Part shown: positions 23,731 to 37,191 of the stretch, in pieces
How the letters are laid out: each line of letters starts with the position of its first letter
Position numbering within the stretch: position 1 is the stretch's first letter
Source: Dillenia suffruticosa
Lineage: Eukaryota > Streptophyta > Magnoliopsida > Dilleniales > Dilleniaceae
Length of the DNA: 64,000 bases
Direction of reading: 5' to 3'
Assembly (NCBI GenBank): GCA_033439265.1
Contig: JAVTVX010000024.1
Location: 17,654,501-17,718,500, forward strand
Notes under the pieces: generated by a model
Databases searched by the model: none
Told to the model about the DNA's origin: nothing
What the model saw: only the letters and a program-made list of their open reading frames with translations
Position numbers and translations under genes: made by a program

Positions 23731-26700
23731 TGTTAGGCTCCGACTCTCAATCGAAGGCCGTGAACAGCCGCCTGTTATCCCATATGCTGTCCATCACACG
23801 ACACACATACTGAGACAATGCAAGGCTAACAATTTCACTTGTTTAAAATCTGTTTTTCCTAAAAATATAATTTTCCAAGTAAAAAAAAAAATTAAAATGC
23901 AACACTTTGCCTCAATGCATTTCAATGTATTAAGATACAATAATTTCAAGAGTTTCAACTTATATTTTTTTTTCATAACATAATTACAATCATCCCATAA
24001 AATGTACATGGTCATTATATAGACCTCAAGCATACATCATCAATTTTCATTTTGGAAGAATGGTTGGTACCATACTTAAAACTCGACATCTCCAAAATAT
24101 ATGTCTAGTGTATCGAAAATCTCTCGACACGTCTCCCTGCCAAGTTTGTCATCATACAAAAGTGAGGGATGAGTATTAAGGAAAATATTCAATGAGTGAG
24201 GAAATCGACATTATGTTATTTGCAGAATGTGTGAGCATGGAGTGTCAAATCACATTTTTAAAACAAGATGATATTATAAATCGAGTATGACAATTCTATA
24301 AATTAAGTGATCATGTATCATATATCATAATATCAACATATGCATCCTTTTACATTTCGAAAATCATTTGGAGCCTATTAATAAAATATTCCTGGTAAAA
24401 GTCTACCGTGATACATGATAGACGCATTGGGTTTTTTGTTTTTATATGCAAGTATAAAAACATTTAACTCTCTACCCCAATGCCACAGGTCTTACCAAGT
24501 GCTAGATATTGGAAATGCGCATTTCCTCCCCTTACTGTTCAACCGAATATCCCATGTCTACGCGCATATATATATATATAATCAATCATGTATAGAATCC
24601 CGCCCGATGTTAGACAATGGCGTCACACATGTCCTTCCCGATTTGGTTCAATCGGCTACGACTATCCATATGATGTTTGGGGATATCTCCTGCAGAAACG
24701 TATCCGAACACACATGGGGTGCCTTTACAAACGCCCTTCGTAACTACGGTAGTCCACTAGGGATATCATTACATTATCTCATTATAAGTAGGCATTCGGT
24801 CCACACATTTCATTAAACCATTTCAAATCAGCGTATTAAATCAATAGAAGCATATAAATCATATCGAGTTTTCAAAAAGTGGCACAATTTCATTTCAACA
24901 CAATTTATGGATGAATATCATTTGAATTAATCATTTGAGACATTCCAATGATCACAAAGAGAAGTATTTATAAAATGTAGACCAAATCTCATACTTTCAT
25001 ACATGTCATAAAAGATGTCATTTTGAAAAACTATAAAATATGTATTTTTACTCAATCAAAAACATAACGTCGAAGTCTCACTCAATGTATATGGAAGGGT
25101 ATGTCACTCCCTAAAATGTACCACAATGTGTAAGAAATGTGTTCCACTCGTTCGGTCACCAAGTGTATCTCTATAATGGCAACACATAATATGTCATAAA
25201 ATTAAAAACCATCATGTTAAATTATATTTTTATTTAATCCTTCATCTAAGATCAAGACTTATAGTGTCATAGGTAGGTTTCAAATGTGTACATACGCTGT
25301 CCCCTTTTCATCACCAACCCAGTAACTTCAAACGCTCATTTCCAAAGGCACACTATTCAGCCCGGAAGCTTCAAGATTCATCATGTTTAAGGTTTCAATT
25401 TCCTTTTCATATTGTACATTCCTAAATCCTTAAAATGCGTATTTTCTCATGCATGTATTTTCGGTCTCAATATTTCTCATATTTTTTGACAAGACAATAC
25501 CACTTTAAACCATTACTCTCATATTCTATTTCTTTGTTTACTCAAAACAATCCGCAAAATTCCAAAAGTTAGTATTGCTCAAAATCTCACCTTCTTTATG
25601 CACAAAATAGTCCACATTTAAATTATACATTGCATAATTCATCCTTTAAAATTTTGCATGATTACACATCAATTGAATTCATCACTCATTCATAAGATTT
25701 CACCTTCTAAACTCATTACACATACACATACTCGTAAAATTTCTTATATTCTCGGCTACTCACCAAACTAATACACATTTTATCACATTACCTAAGCACA
25801 CGTATACTAACTATCCATGCACACACACCTTTATCTCATCATTTCAATCAACAATCATACACATATATTTATCACTTTTGTATTAGAATTTTGCATACAT
25901 TACTCATGTTTCATTTGTGTTCCACTAAGACTCTAAATTATAGAATCATGCTAAAATATCATATTAAAACATTCACACAAGGTTCTCAAATTTCAGAAAA
26001 GTGTATAATTCTTTTACCTCAGATTTTAATACTTTAAGTCCAACTTAGACCTCTCTGCAAAAGTTCTCTCTCTCCTCCTTGCTCTTAACTCTTGGCCTCC
26101 TTTTGTTTACCAAGCTAGATGTCTCCTTTTTGACTCCAAAGTTAGATATGTTGTGTTAGGGTTTGAGGGGAATGAATCTACACAAACATTTCCAGATGGC
26201 ATTTGAAGAAATCAAATCTTTCTCCAATGAGGTTGCTCTTAGTTTAGAGAGAAAAACAGAGAGCTTTTGCTTCTTTGGCTTTGAACATCTCAAGAGCTTA
26301 GAAGTAAAAGCTAAGTGTTTAACTTTGTTAAATTTTGCTCCATTAAATCCTAGCCTTTAAACATTCTCAAGATCAATTCTATGCCCTATGATTACTTTGT
26401 CACAAGCAAGTGTTCACTCTCTCTCAATAAGAAACACTCACGGTTTTGCTATTTTCTCATACTACAAACTCACTTTCTCACACTACCACTCTAGTCTTTA
26501 TTAATTGTATGTCTCCCACCAACCAAGATTCAAAGGCTTACAATTTTGATCCAATTCCAAGTCAAATCCTCACCATTAGTGTGTTTTCAAAAAAACTCAC
26601 ACTTTCACTCAATGAATAGTATTCTTGTCTCCCACTAACTCAATCCAAGGGGCTAAATTAATTCATCTCACTTCAAACTCAATTTTCACCTTTGGATTAA

Positions 26701-27430
26701 CTTCTCAAAGGCCAAACAATTTCTTCTTTCCATCACCTTATGCAGCCACCTCACCTATCCCACTCTCTACACCCTTGTTTGGTCACGGTTTGGGGAAGAG
26801 CATTTGCCAAATTACTTCTATTTCAATCATTGATCATCTCAAGGGTTATTTCTCACCATTGGATCATTTTGCATCAAACCAAGAATCATTTTCTCTCACT
26901 TCATTTATCCAATAGTTAATATCTAGTCACAAACCATTCAAAAATCCTAATCATCTACTCATACTACAACTTCATTAATTGTTTATTTCTCTCAATTTTC
27001 TTTTCTTTTAAATTCTTATTAATTTCAAATGACATATAAAAATTTATATTTGACCCCAAAAAAATTTCAAAATTTCACATTAGACCCCAAAACCTCGCAT
27101 TAGGCCTAAGCGTCAAAACGTAGTTGTTTAGCCTTATCGAGCCACATTTGACCTGGTTAAGGTTTACCGGTGATTTAGTTTTATGAAGTAAGATTTACTC
27201 AAATTTAAGATTTTTATACTTTTTAGAGTCGTCCTCATCATTATTGGACTATCAGTGGTCATTTTTAAAAATTTTTGAATTTTCGACGATTAGGTCGAAA
27301 TTTTCGGGAACGATTTTAGCAAAAAAATTTCTTGGTAGATTTTTTATATAGAAATATGAGTAATATCATATATAAAATGAAGGGGAGTACAATTATGAGT
27401 ATACCGAAGTATCAGTGTTATATTTTTCTA
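23731..27430 (-). repeat. Left (3') LTR of the chromovirus
   Basis: It begins TGTTAGGCTCCGACTCTCAA, closely matching the start of the right repeat (TGTCACGCCCCGACTCTCAA). Alignment holds to 26861 against 40333. The inner end is placed between the last integrase/chromodomain codons (near 27450) and about 27400, so it is uncertain by some tens of bases. Open frames inside it (for example 24415-24816) are not conserved in the other LTR and are not genes. Confidence 0.8.
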
Positions 27431-27449
27431 AACCCCTAAAAATAAGTTT

Positions 27450-29177
27450 CGTTCTCGAAACTTAAAAAAACTATACAAAAAAAGCTGGGGGTATTGTCTC
27501 CTCATGACCTTGTTGGACTCCCAGATCTCCTCCTCGATTTGGTCACTCCTCCATAATACTCAGATTAAAGAAACTTTCTTACTTTGCAGCTTTCTAGTCT
27601 GCCGATCAATAAAAGTCACTGGATAAACTGGTAGACTCAAGTCCTCACACAACTCAACTGGTGGAGGCTCTAGGATATGTGATGGATCAGGCAGGTATTT
27701 TCTAAGTACTAAGATGTGGAAGATATCGTGTATGCGTGAAAGCTCATCTGGCAACTCTAGCCTGTATGTCACATTTCTGACCCTCTCAAGGACACGGAAA
27801 GACCCAATATATCTGGGGCTCAACTCAAATGGTCGCCGCCTCCTATTGGCATAAACCTTCTGTCGGTCCTGGGCAGTCTTCATCCGCTCACGGATGATTT
27901 TTACTTTTTCTTTAATCTCCTCAACAATCTCAACACTACTGAGTTGTCTCTCTCTTACCATATTCCAACACAAAGGAGTACGACATTTCCTCCCATAAAA
28001 TATCTCATACGGAGACATCCCAATGCTTATCTGATATCTATTATTATATGAAACTCTACCAATGGGAGATGCCAATCCTAGCTACTCCGAAAATCCATAA
28101 CACATGCTCTCAGCATGTCTTTTAGGGTTTGGATGGTCCTCTTTGACTGACCATCAGTCTTGGGGTGGTATGCTGTGCTGAAACTCAGTCTAGTACCCAA
28201 TGCCTCCTATAATTTGGGTCAAAATCTAGTTGTAAATCCGGAGTCTCTGTTTGACACTATTGACATAGGTACCCCAGGAAGTCTGACAATAATGGAGGTG
28301 TGCCAACACCTCTAAGGGATAATCACCACGAATAGGAATGAAGTGTGCGGACTTGGTGTGTCTATTGACGATCACCCATTTAGCATCATGTCGTGCCGAA
28401 ATCCGCGGTAGCCCTTTCACGAAATCCATCGTAATGTGTTCCCACTTTCACTCGGGAATGGGAAGGGGCTATAAAGTGCCGGTGGGTCGCTGATACTCGG
28501 CCTTCACCTGCTAACAAATTAGGCATCGGATAACAAAATCTGCGATCTCTCTCTTCATACCAGACCATCAATAACTATCTTGGATAGTCTGATACATTTT
28601 CGTACCGCCCGAATGCATAGCATAAGTGAAAGAATGAGCCTCCTTAAGAATAACTCTCTGAAGATTGCTATCGGCGGGAATGCAAACCCGCTCTCGGTCT
28701 ACCACTAGTCCATCATCATGGACTCTAAAATCTCCGCAATTATCTCTACGAATCCTATCAAGAATGCCTCGGAGTACCTTATCTGATCCTTAGAGCTCCC
28801 TAATATGGTCGAGCAAAGTTGACCTTACCTTAAATCGGGCTATTAGTGCTCCATGATCATCATTAGCCAAACTGACTCTTAATACATAGAGTCTCACTAA
28901 ATAAGAGAGATAAGCATTCTTTGTCGTCTGAGGAGAAGATGATGACTTTTGGCTCAAGGCATTTGCTACAACATTTGCTTTTTCCGGATGATAATTGATG
29001 ATAAGGTTGTAATTCTTCAATAACTCCAACCATCTCCTCTATCTGAGGTTCAATTTCTGCTGGATGAACAAATACTTAAGACTTTTATGATCTGTGAATA
29101 CCCTGCAGGTCACCCCGTATAAATAATGTCGTCATATCTTCAAAGCAAAGACTACGGCTGCCAACTCGAGATGGTGT
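27450..29177 (-). pseudogene. Chromovirus RNase H end, integrase and chromodomain-like tail, broken
   Basis: From right to left: RNase H end ('ELLKNYNLIINYHPEKANVV'), integrase zinc-finger area, the integrase core ('MDFVKGLPR', 'WVIVNRHTKSAHFIPIRGDY') and the C-terminal region ('NRYQISIGMSPYEIFYGRKC', 'LPDELSRIHDIFHILVLRKY'). The end resembles the chromodomain linker of Tekay-type elements. It is a fossil with several breaks. Confidence 0.85.
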
Positions 29178-31000
29178 AACAATTCAGAGAGCAAGTGATC
29201 ATAGTTTTAAAACTTTAAAAGAAAATATAAGTATCCCATCAAACTCGATAATCTCATCAAAATTCAATGCATCAAGATTCAATACCCTCACAAGGATTTC
29301 ACTCTATACACTCAAAGTGTTTAAGGGAATTTATCAATAACTCTCAAAATCAAAACATAGTATGCTATTACCATAAGTTTGCTATTACCATAAGTTTGCT
29401 TATTTATCAAATCTCCACCACTACTTATATGAATTCAAAACAAAAATCCAGGGGTCTTTGTATGGGTTGTAACGTGGCTTGGGTAAAGGAAGGGTAAAAG
29501 GATAAATGTATCGTGTAATAAATATATCAAAGAAACATGTCAAGAACATATCCCCTATATCCCATATCATGAAATACAATCAAGCCAAAAGAAAGATATT
29601 GATCATTATCATTTCTCAATCAAACTTTTTACGTTTTCTCTTCAAATTTCCCAATTTCAAATTTTGGGAATTTCTTCTTCTTTTTTTTTTCTTTTCTTTT
29701 CCCTTCTTTTTTTCCCTTTTTTTTTCTCCCTTTTTTTTTCCTCCCCTTTTTTTGTTGAATAAGGAAACTAAATAAGGATCAATGAAAATGTTGCGCATAT
29801 ACAATCCAACGCAATTGTATAATCGACTTCCCAAAATAAATCCCATAATAGAAGTAACTCATTCCCTTTGCAAATAACCACTCAATATATGCTCAAATCA
29901 CATGCTTCTTTAATATAAGGACCAAAAAGAAGATAAAGCGTAAAAAGAAGGTTATGTGTTAATTAATGAGGTTAACGCAAAGAAATGGGTATAAGTTCAA
30001 AGGGTTTCACTAAGAGAAAAATTATGCACAGGAAGGTTTGTTTTCGAGAGCTAAAATGGGTAAACCTAAATGCCCCCATCATATTAATGTATGAACTCAT
30101 TGATGTGGTCTCAAAAAGCATAGCAAAGCAAGTTATAGAATAAACACACTAAGATTGATGCACACTCATGAAGAAAGATTAGAGCAAATTTGATGACATG
30201 CTCTTAAGGCTCAAATTCTCACAAAAATTGTGCAATGTTGTATCAAATCTATCACATTTTCAAATGACTCAATCATCAAGATCAATGGGACACTTTAAAA
30301 CAATTTTATCCAAAAATAACTAATCACACTTGTCTCTTTCATGCATTTCAAACTCAAATCAACAATGTATACTAACTCAAAATCATTATCCGACAAAATC
30401 CAGAGAGTACGAAGTTTCAAAGAAAAATAGAAGAAATGACATTGGCATAAAAATCCTCCCCCACACCTAAATACTACATTGTGCTCAATGTATGCAAAAG
30501 ACGAGAATTTGAGACACAATACTAAAGAAATTCACAGTTAGCACAATTGAAAACTAATCTCAAAAAATGAAAGATGTTAGGCAAGAAAAAAGGACAATGA
30601 AAAGGAAGAAGAAAAACGAGAGTACTCCCCTAAGGTGATGCCGGGCACTGTGGAGAATGCGAGGTCTCCTTTATGAGTCTTTCGGTTTGGGTAGTCGCAA
30701 CTAGCACATTTTTCCAAAAAATTTATTGGGTTGTGGAAACCGCGTGATCACGCCCTAATGCCAAGACTGCTTCTGTCCGAAAGCTAACTGTCACTCTATT
30801 TGTGTCTTGGCTTGAGAAAATTGCTGAACACATGCAAAAAATTAAAAGAAGGGATAAATAACACTAAGAAAATATTTAAAATTGAAAAAAAAATGAAATA
30901 ACTAAAAATTAAATCAAACTCTAAAAAAAATTTTGGGTTGCCTCCCAACAAGCGCAAGTGTTTAACGTCGTTATGCTCGACGGTTTTCACTTGTTTCTCT

Positions 31001-32240
31001 TCAAGGAGGCTTCAACTTTACTTTGTGAGGCGCATATGACTTTCTTTCCATATCTAATTGTGCATTCAATTCAAAATCAATATCACATTTTTCTTCACAA
31101 ATTTCCTGCACAATTAAATAAAATATATCAGCAGAACAAAGTAATTGACACTCATTTGGGTACTTCATAGGATCGAAAATAATAAATTTCACAATCTTGC
31201 CATCGAACTCGACGGAGAGGGTACCCTCATCCACATCTATTTTGGTCTTTACTGTCTTCATGAATGGTTGTCCTAATAGAAGTGGAGCTGAATTTGTGAT
31301 AGTGTCTCTTTCCATTTTCAAGATGTAAAAATCAATTGGAAAAATTAATTCGTTAACCTGCACCAAAACATCTTCAACAATCCCCTCTGGATCAGCACAT
31401 TTTTCAGGTAGAATTCCTTTGTTGATATCACATACATTCTTACCCATCTCATCACCTCTTATTTTCCCTACTTCCTTCTCGTATTCTTCCATCTTGGATT
31501 CCTCAAACTTAATTGAACTTTCATCGATGGCCTTATCCTCTTCTTCTTCATCCTTCATTTCATCTACCTTCTTGGACGATGGTGGGGTTGATCGCAACAC
31601 CATTGCACTATCATTCTCCTTAGGGTTTACTACCGTTTGTGAAGGTAATTTCCTTGAAATTCGAACCTCCAAATTGCTAACCGAAGTGGCTAGCTGAGTG
31701 ATTTGATTTCCCAAATTTTGAATACTAACTCTCGTTTCCTATTGAAATTGTTGAGTATTAGTCGCGAGAGCCTTAACTATATCCTCTAAAGACATACCAG
31801 AATTTGAGGGTTATGCAGGTGCGGGTGTTGTTCTGTTGAAGTGTTGCCATCTCGTGTGTCCTCCTTGGTGTCCATAGCTCAAGTTTGGCTGATCCCTCCA
31901 TTCAGGATTATAATAATGGGAGAAAAGATCATACGTACATTGAGGTTGGTCAGGGAATCCTCCTACCATATTTACTTGTTGAATGAAATCTTCTTGTAGG
32001 GATGGACACATATCTGTCGGATGTCTGGGAACTGAGCATATGCCACAAACTTTGGTTGCACGTATTTGCCTTGCAGCTATCTGACGAACCAAAGCAGTCA
32101 ATTCAGAAATTTGATTTTCAAAATTCGAGTGACTTACCTCATGAGCTGGGTTCTCGATGCACAAGGGATGTTGGTTCAAAATTGATGCAGCTAACTCCAT
32201 CTTTTCCTCTCCAAAAATCAATAAACAAGTGAAAAGCACA
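31001..32240 (-). pseudogene. gag zinc-knuckle and protease of the nested gypsy element
   Basis: The right part (31811-32239) carries a zinc-knuckle motif with 'GHPTDMCP'-like wording ('CGICSVPRHPTDMCPSLQED') and 'VNMVGGFPDQPQ', typical of Athila/Tat-group gag. The left part (31001-31714) has an acidic coiled region and then a protease-type stretch ('SAPLLLGQPFMKTVKTKIDV', 'GTLSVEFDGKIVKFIIFDPM'). Both are on the minus strand and nearly adjacent. Open frames are long for a fossil, suggesting a younger or less decayed copy, with one or two breaks. Confidence 0.75.
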
Positions 32241-32260
32241 AACTAAGAAATTAAAATAGT

Positions 32261-32278
32261 TCCCTGGCAACGGTGCCA
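32261..32278 (-). promoter_or_regulatory. Primer binding site, tRNA-Asp type
   Basis: On the minus strand it reads TGGCACCGTTGCCAGGGA, close to TGGCGCCGTTGCCGGGGA, the complement of the 3' end of plant tRNA-Asp used by Athila/Tat-group gypsy elements. Confidence 0.7.
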
Positions 32279-32283
32279 AAATT

Positions 32284-33663
32284 TGGTCGGGTTGTCGAAG
32301 CTCTCAAATTAATACTGATTTCCCCAATGCAACAAACTGTAGCAATAGTGGTTATCAGGTCGAATCCCAAGGGAACTATGTTAACTTAACTCCTTAGTAA
32401 ATGTCAAAATAAAATGGGGGGTTTATAAAATAAATTCCTAAATCAAAATTAAATAACTAAAATTAAAAGACAAATCAAATATACAAAAATACTAAAATTT
32501 AAAGAAGAAATTCAATTCACCAAATTCCGATTCAAGCGTTCATATATTCGATTGTCTTATTGATCATTGGTTGAAAATATTATTCTTGCAATTCAAGCAT
32601 TTAACCTTAGATCTATTAGGATAGCCATAATAAATCTTGTGTTTTCCTAAAATAATTGACCAAACCCAGCATCCAGTCAAAACTTATCATTAATCGACTG
32701 GGCACGATAGCGTTCCATATCAAATAATGACAGCATTAAGTTCTGTGAAAACAGTTAAACCAAAAGACAAATAACCAGGATAGCCGTACAATTATTAGAT
32801 TTTGTTTCATCGATTCCTTAGTTAAAATGAATATCGGCAAACGACCCATAAACATATATAACCTATTTGCTACTCGTACCATTCATTCATGACAATTACG
32901 GATCACTAAAATCCTGGATGCAGTAGAAAAATTGATATTGAATTAAATTGTCAGATTAACCAATACCAATCCTTCATAAAAATAAACCAAGAATCAACGA
33001 ATACTTGAATTAAAAATACAAGAAATTAAATAAAACACATAACCTCACAATGAAAAACAATCGATTAAAATTCCCCTTGAATCAGAATAAAGAAACTAGC
33101 CACTCATGGTGGTAAGTGTCAACAAAAAAATTAAAGAAAACTAAATGTTCCTAAGAAAGAAATAAAAACCTAATGGAGAATGACTTCTCTCTCTTCCAGA
33201 AAATTGCAGCCGCCTCCCTTGGAGTAATTTTTGTTTCTCTGCAGCAGCCCTCTCTTCTTGTGTAAAGAGAATTTTTTGTTGTCCTGTTGTGTGTTGCACC
33301 TTTGTATTTAAATAAGAAAGGGCAGCCAGCCCTCTTTGGAGAAAATAGGAAACTTTCCTTCCTTCTAGTCTTCCAATTTGATTAGGACTCTTCCTCTTCA
33401 TAGAAAATAGGAAAGAAGACATTTTCTCGTAAAGAATAATGCAACTTTCCTTCCTTCTAATCTTTCAAATCAATTAGGAATCTTTCCATTATAAACTTTA
33501 CTCCCAATTAGCTCCAAAATTTCCTTGTTAAGCCCAATTTGCTCCAAGCCTTCAAATTCAACCTCCTAAAAATAAAATTCAATAAAACCAACTATCAGGG
33601 TATTAAACAATTCAAATTCAAATCATGATAACAAAAATAAATACAATAAATTGCATGTTATCA
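32284..33663 (-). repeat. LTR-like right end of the nested gypsy element
   Basis: The segment lies between the tRNA-Asp-type primer site and the junction with chromovirus sequence, and ends CATGTTATCA on the + strand. Length is about 1.4 kb. No clear second copy was found at 29178-30600, so calling it an LTR rests on position. Confidence 0.55.
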
Positions 33664-33664
33664 T

Positions 33665-34700
33665 GTGTCGGATAGTTCAACTCGTGTTTCTTCAACTGTC
33701 GAGAAGCATATGCAATAGCCCGACTATCATGCATCAGTACACAACTCAATCCCTATCGGCTAGTATTACTGTATACCACATACTTCTGACTACTAGTGGG
33801 AGAGGCCAATATCGGTGCACATGTCAATCGTTGATTGAGCTCTTGAAAGCTCGCCTCAAAATGATCATTCCAATAGAATTTAATATCCTTCTGCGTCAAC
33901 TTAGATAGTGGAGCAGCGATTCGAGAGAATCCCTCTACAAACTACCGATAATAACTTGAAAAACTAAGGAAACTCCGGATCTTAGTCACGATTTGCGGCT
34001 GCTCCCATCTCAATATAGCTTCGACTTTCTGCGGATCAACGAAAATACATTCCGCAGAGACTATGTGCCCCAGAAAATGAATCTGCCGTAGCCAAAATTC
34101 ACACTTGGTGAATTTGACATATAACTGTCTCTCACGAAGGATCTCTAAAACAACTCGAAGGTGCTGAGCATGCTCCTCATCACTCTGCGAGTATACTTGG
34201 ATATCATCAATTAACACGATGACAAATCGATCCAAATAATCGTGAAAGACCCGATTCATCAAGCCCATGAATGGGGCTGGTGCATTGGTCAGCCCAAATG
34301 GTATGACCAAGAACTCAAAATGTCCGTATCGCATGCGAAATACGATCTTGGGCTCATCCTCGACCCTAATCCGCAATTGGTGATAATCCGATCGGAGATC
34401 TATCTTTAAGAAAACCCTTACACCTTGAAACTGATCAAATAAATCATCAATACGAGGCAACGGATATCAGTTCTTGACAATGATTTTGTTTAATTGTCGA
34501 TAATCTACACAAAGTCGGAGGGTACCGTCTTTCTTTTTCACAAATAACACCGGAGCACCCCAAGATGAAGTGCTCAGATAGATAAATCCCTTATCCAGCA
34601 ATTCCTGCAACTAAATCTTGAGCTTTCTCAACTCGGTTGGTACCATTCTATATGGTGGAATAGAGATAGGAGTAGTCCATGGAGTGAAATCAATCTCAAA
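33665..34700 (-). pseudogene. Chromovirus reverse transcriptase and start of RNase H, broken
   Basis: An open segment at 33942-34460 carries '[10 protein letters not shown]'-type sequence, '[14 protein letters not shown]', '[11 protein letters not shown]', the catalytic-region phrase '[10 protein letters not shown]' and 'FLGHIVS'. RNase H begins at about 33830 with a 'VVYSN' phrase and is cut by the inserted element at 33663. The rest of the domain is at about 28900-29190. Confidence 0.88.
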
Positions 34701-34884
34701 ATCAAATTCCCGAACTGATGGTAATCCGGGTAGCTTCTCGGGGAATACGTCAGGAAACTCCTGTACTACGGGACCTCATCAAGCCTCGTACCCTCTATGA
34801 CGGTATCTATCACGTGGGCCAGATATACCTTGCATTCTTATCGTATCATCCATCTGGCCTCCATCACTAACACTATACAACGGG

Positions 34885-35080
34885 GTAATTTTATCTCTCG
34901 CCTGCAAATATCAGTGGTGACCCTTCAGACCTTCGGAACTCTATTTCCTTGGTAAAATAGTTCATGGAAGCCCTATGAGTACTCAGCCAATCCATCCTTA
35001 GGATAGCATCGAAATCTGTCAAGTCAGTAGAATCAAGTCTGCTTCTAACACTGTCTCCCCAATCATGACATCGCACTCTC
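34885..35080 (-). pseudogene. Chromovirus aspartic protease region, broken
   Basis: The phrase 'DFDAILRMDWLSTHRASMNY' is the conserved segment after the active site in chromovirus proteases. It lies between gag and reverse transcriptase as expected. Confidence 0.7.
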
Positions 35081-35769
35081 TATATACGGAATCCCTGATC
35101 AATTGTTCACAAAGATAAGTGATAACCATTAGTTCCTCATCTAGTGGCGATAATGGCCTTCCGACTGTTGAGCGAAAGAAGCTCTCACATAAGAATAATT
35201 CGACCCGGTGTTTACAAGAACACGGGCGTTGACTCTGAATATTTTCATGGAACCTATATGCGAGAAATTGAAAGAGGAATTAATTTAGGATGGACAAAAA
35301 ATATATGTATATATATATATATATCAAAATAGTTAAACTTTTAGGGTTTTAACTAGTCATGACTGTACATAATCATCATAGTATACATGATTTCAAAAAA
35401 AAGAGTATATAAAAACTCCTAAATAGGGGAATCTGTAAGAGGATTACTCACGATCACATCTACGTTCACCTAAGCATCCTCTTGCGTCACAGCATACACA
35501 TGGACCTGTGCCCTCTGCTATTGTCGTGAAGGACCAAGTACACTGTTGCTCTCGACTGTCATCCGTGGAGCAATATGACTCGAATGTGCAGGTACTCCTT
35601 GTTATCCTACGCATTGACCACTCAGATGACTTGAAGTCATTTGACCTCTAAGTCCTAAATTAGGGCATGAACTCTTGATATGTCCTAGCTTCCTATACTG
35701 AAAGCACATGATAGGTACCCTCCAAGCTCCCGAAAGATGGTGCCTACTACATCTACGGTAAGGAGGGTA

Positions 35770-36705
35770 CCGCTAAACTGTGGTCTGACTTGTGGCATTG
35801 GGGGCTGGTGCTCCAAACCCCTGGGGACGTGGTCCCTGCCCAAAGTGTACTGATTTAAAGTGAGAGGGGCCTCTATGAAAACCAGAAATCCTACCCCTCT
35901 TTGAGCTCTGACTCACATGGATCCCAGCCCTCTTCTTCCTCTGATCTCTACTTTCCCTCTGGCAACCCTCAGCACGGAAAATCTCATCCACATGGTAGGC
36001 TGAATCGACTATGTCTACAAGAGAGAAGTTGGGTGTGATCGTCATATACCTCTACAAGAGAGAAGTTGGGTGTGATCGTCATATACCTCCTAATGTTCAA
36101 GTTGAGGTCATCCTCAAACTTGAATTTCAAATGTTTTAATGTCGCTAAGTCGGGGACAAAAGCTACTAATCTCCTCAATTATGTCTCGTACTCCGAAATT
36201 GACCTAGTCCCCGTTGAAAGTGGAGGAACTCTATTCTCTTGCGGTTTTGTTAAAACTCTAAGAAGTACCTACGGTCAAACTCCCTCAAGAAGTCCTCCCA
36301 CCGTAGTGGCTAAGTAGCATCATCATAGATAACCTCCCACCAAGTGAGGGCATCCCCATCTAACAACCTCTCCGCTTCCCGCAGCCTGTACTCCTCACTC
36401 AACCCCAAGTTCGTCAAGATCTGACGAGTTCGGTTGATTCAGTGCTTAGCCATAGTGGCATCACCGAGTCCCGCGAAGTCCGTGCATCCCAACAGCCGAG
36501 CTTCCTTGACTAGCTGAGTAAGCTCATGGATGCGCCTAAGTGTGGATGATTTGGTGTCACTCGGACTAGATACTGAAAAAGGATAGGCCACCGGTGGAGG
36601 ATCCGGTGCCACAGGAGCAGGCACTACCGTAGGTGTCAGCGCGGTTATCGGTGGTAGTGGGGGTGACATATGAACCCCGTGTGTGCTGTACCACTTATAC
36701 ACCTA
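35770..36705 (-). pseudogene. Chromovirus gag region, broken
   Basis: A proline-rich start ('PPLPPITALTPTVVPAPVAP') leads to capsid-type sequence ('LREAERLLDGDALTWWEVI', near 36350). An arginine- and glycine-rich segment follows ('RKKRAGIHVSQSSKRGRISG'). A zinc-knuckle-like stretch follows at about 35640-35720. Order and wording fit gypsy chromovirus gag. It is a fossil. Confidence 0.75.
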
Positions 36706-37173
36706 CCTCAAATCATCAAGTGGTGGCGGTGGAATCGCGACTGTAGTAGCCGGCTGAGCAGGCACTGGAGTAGGTGCACGTGATGAGGACGTATTCTCGG
36801 GCACCCTAGGTGGCTCAGGGGGTGCAAGTCTAGTGCACCTCCTAGTTGTCATAGTTCTGCTAAGAATTATTTTTCATTAGGCATGATTCAAGAATTAGGG
36901 TTAGTTACGAAGTAACTAACCCCCTAAAATGAATGAAAGTAACTAACCCCCTAAAATGAATGAAATTATCTGTTTAAAAACCGATGGAAATTATATGGTA
37001 GGTTAGATACGAATCGTATCTAACCCCCTAAAAATAAAGGAATTCATATGTCTAAGACCATGTACAGGGATTTCATGACTGTAAAAAAACTCTCATATAC
37101 ATTGAAAACTTTTGAAAATGTACTTGGAAATATTTTCAAAACTCTTTTCATAAAACATAACTCTCAATCTAGA

Positions 37174-37185
37174 GCTTTGATACCA
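37174..37185 (-). promoter_or_regulatory. Primer binding site, tRNA-Met type
   Basis: On the minus strand TGGTATCAAAGC lies 6 bases from the LTR edge. It differs by one base from TGGTATCAGAGC, the usual complement of initiator tRNA-Met in plant retrotransposons. It fixes the transcription direction as minus. Confidence 0.75.
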
Positions 37186-37191
37186 ATCAAT

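Larger units (their letters stand above)
29178..33663 (-). mobile_element. Gypsy-type gag-protease element nested in the chromovirus
   Basis: It splits the chromovirus RNase H frame between '[11 protein letters not shown]'-like sequence on the right and 'LELAAVVFALKI' on the left. Its own minus-strand content is a gag zinc-knuckle and a gypsy-type protease. On its right are a primer site of the tRNA-Asp type and an LTR-like end. Minus-strand phrases TTGTTGGGAGGCAACCC (near 30950) and a GTGTGGGGG purine tract (near 30470) are hallmarks of Athila/Tat-group elements. I see no reverse transcriptase or integrase between them, so it looks non-autonomous. A matching left LTR is not evident. Confidence 0.72.

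Noticed and set aside
24415-24816. 133-codon open frame on the + strand
   Set aside because: It lies inside the chromovirus LTR, is not open in the other LTR copy and resembles no protein.
29506-29846. Lys-rich and Phe/Pro-rich frames on opposite strands
   Set aside because: They come from a long pyrimidine run inside the nested gypsy element.
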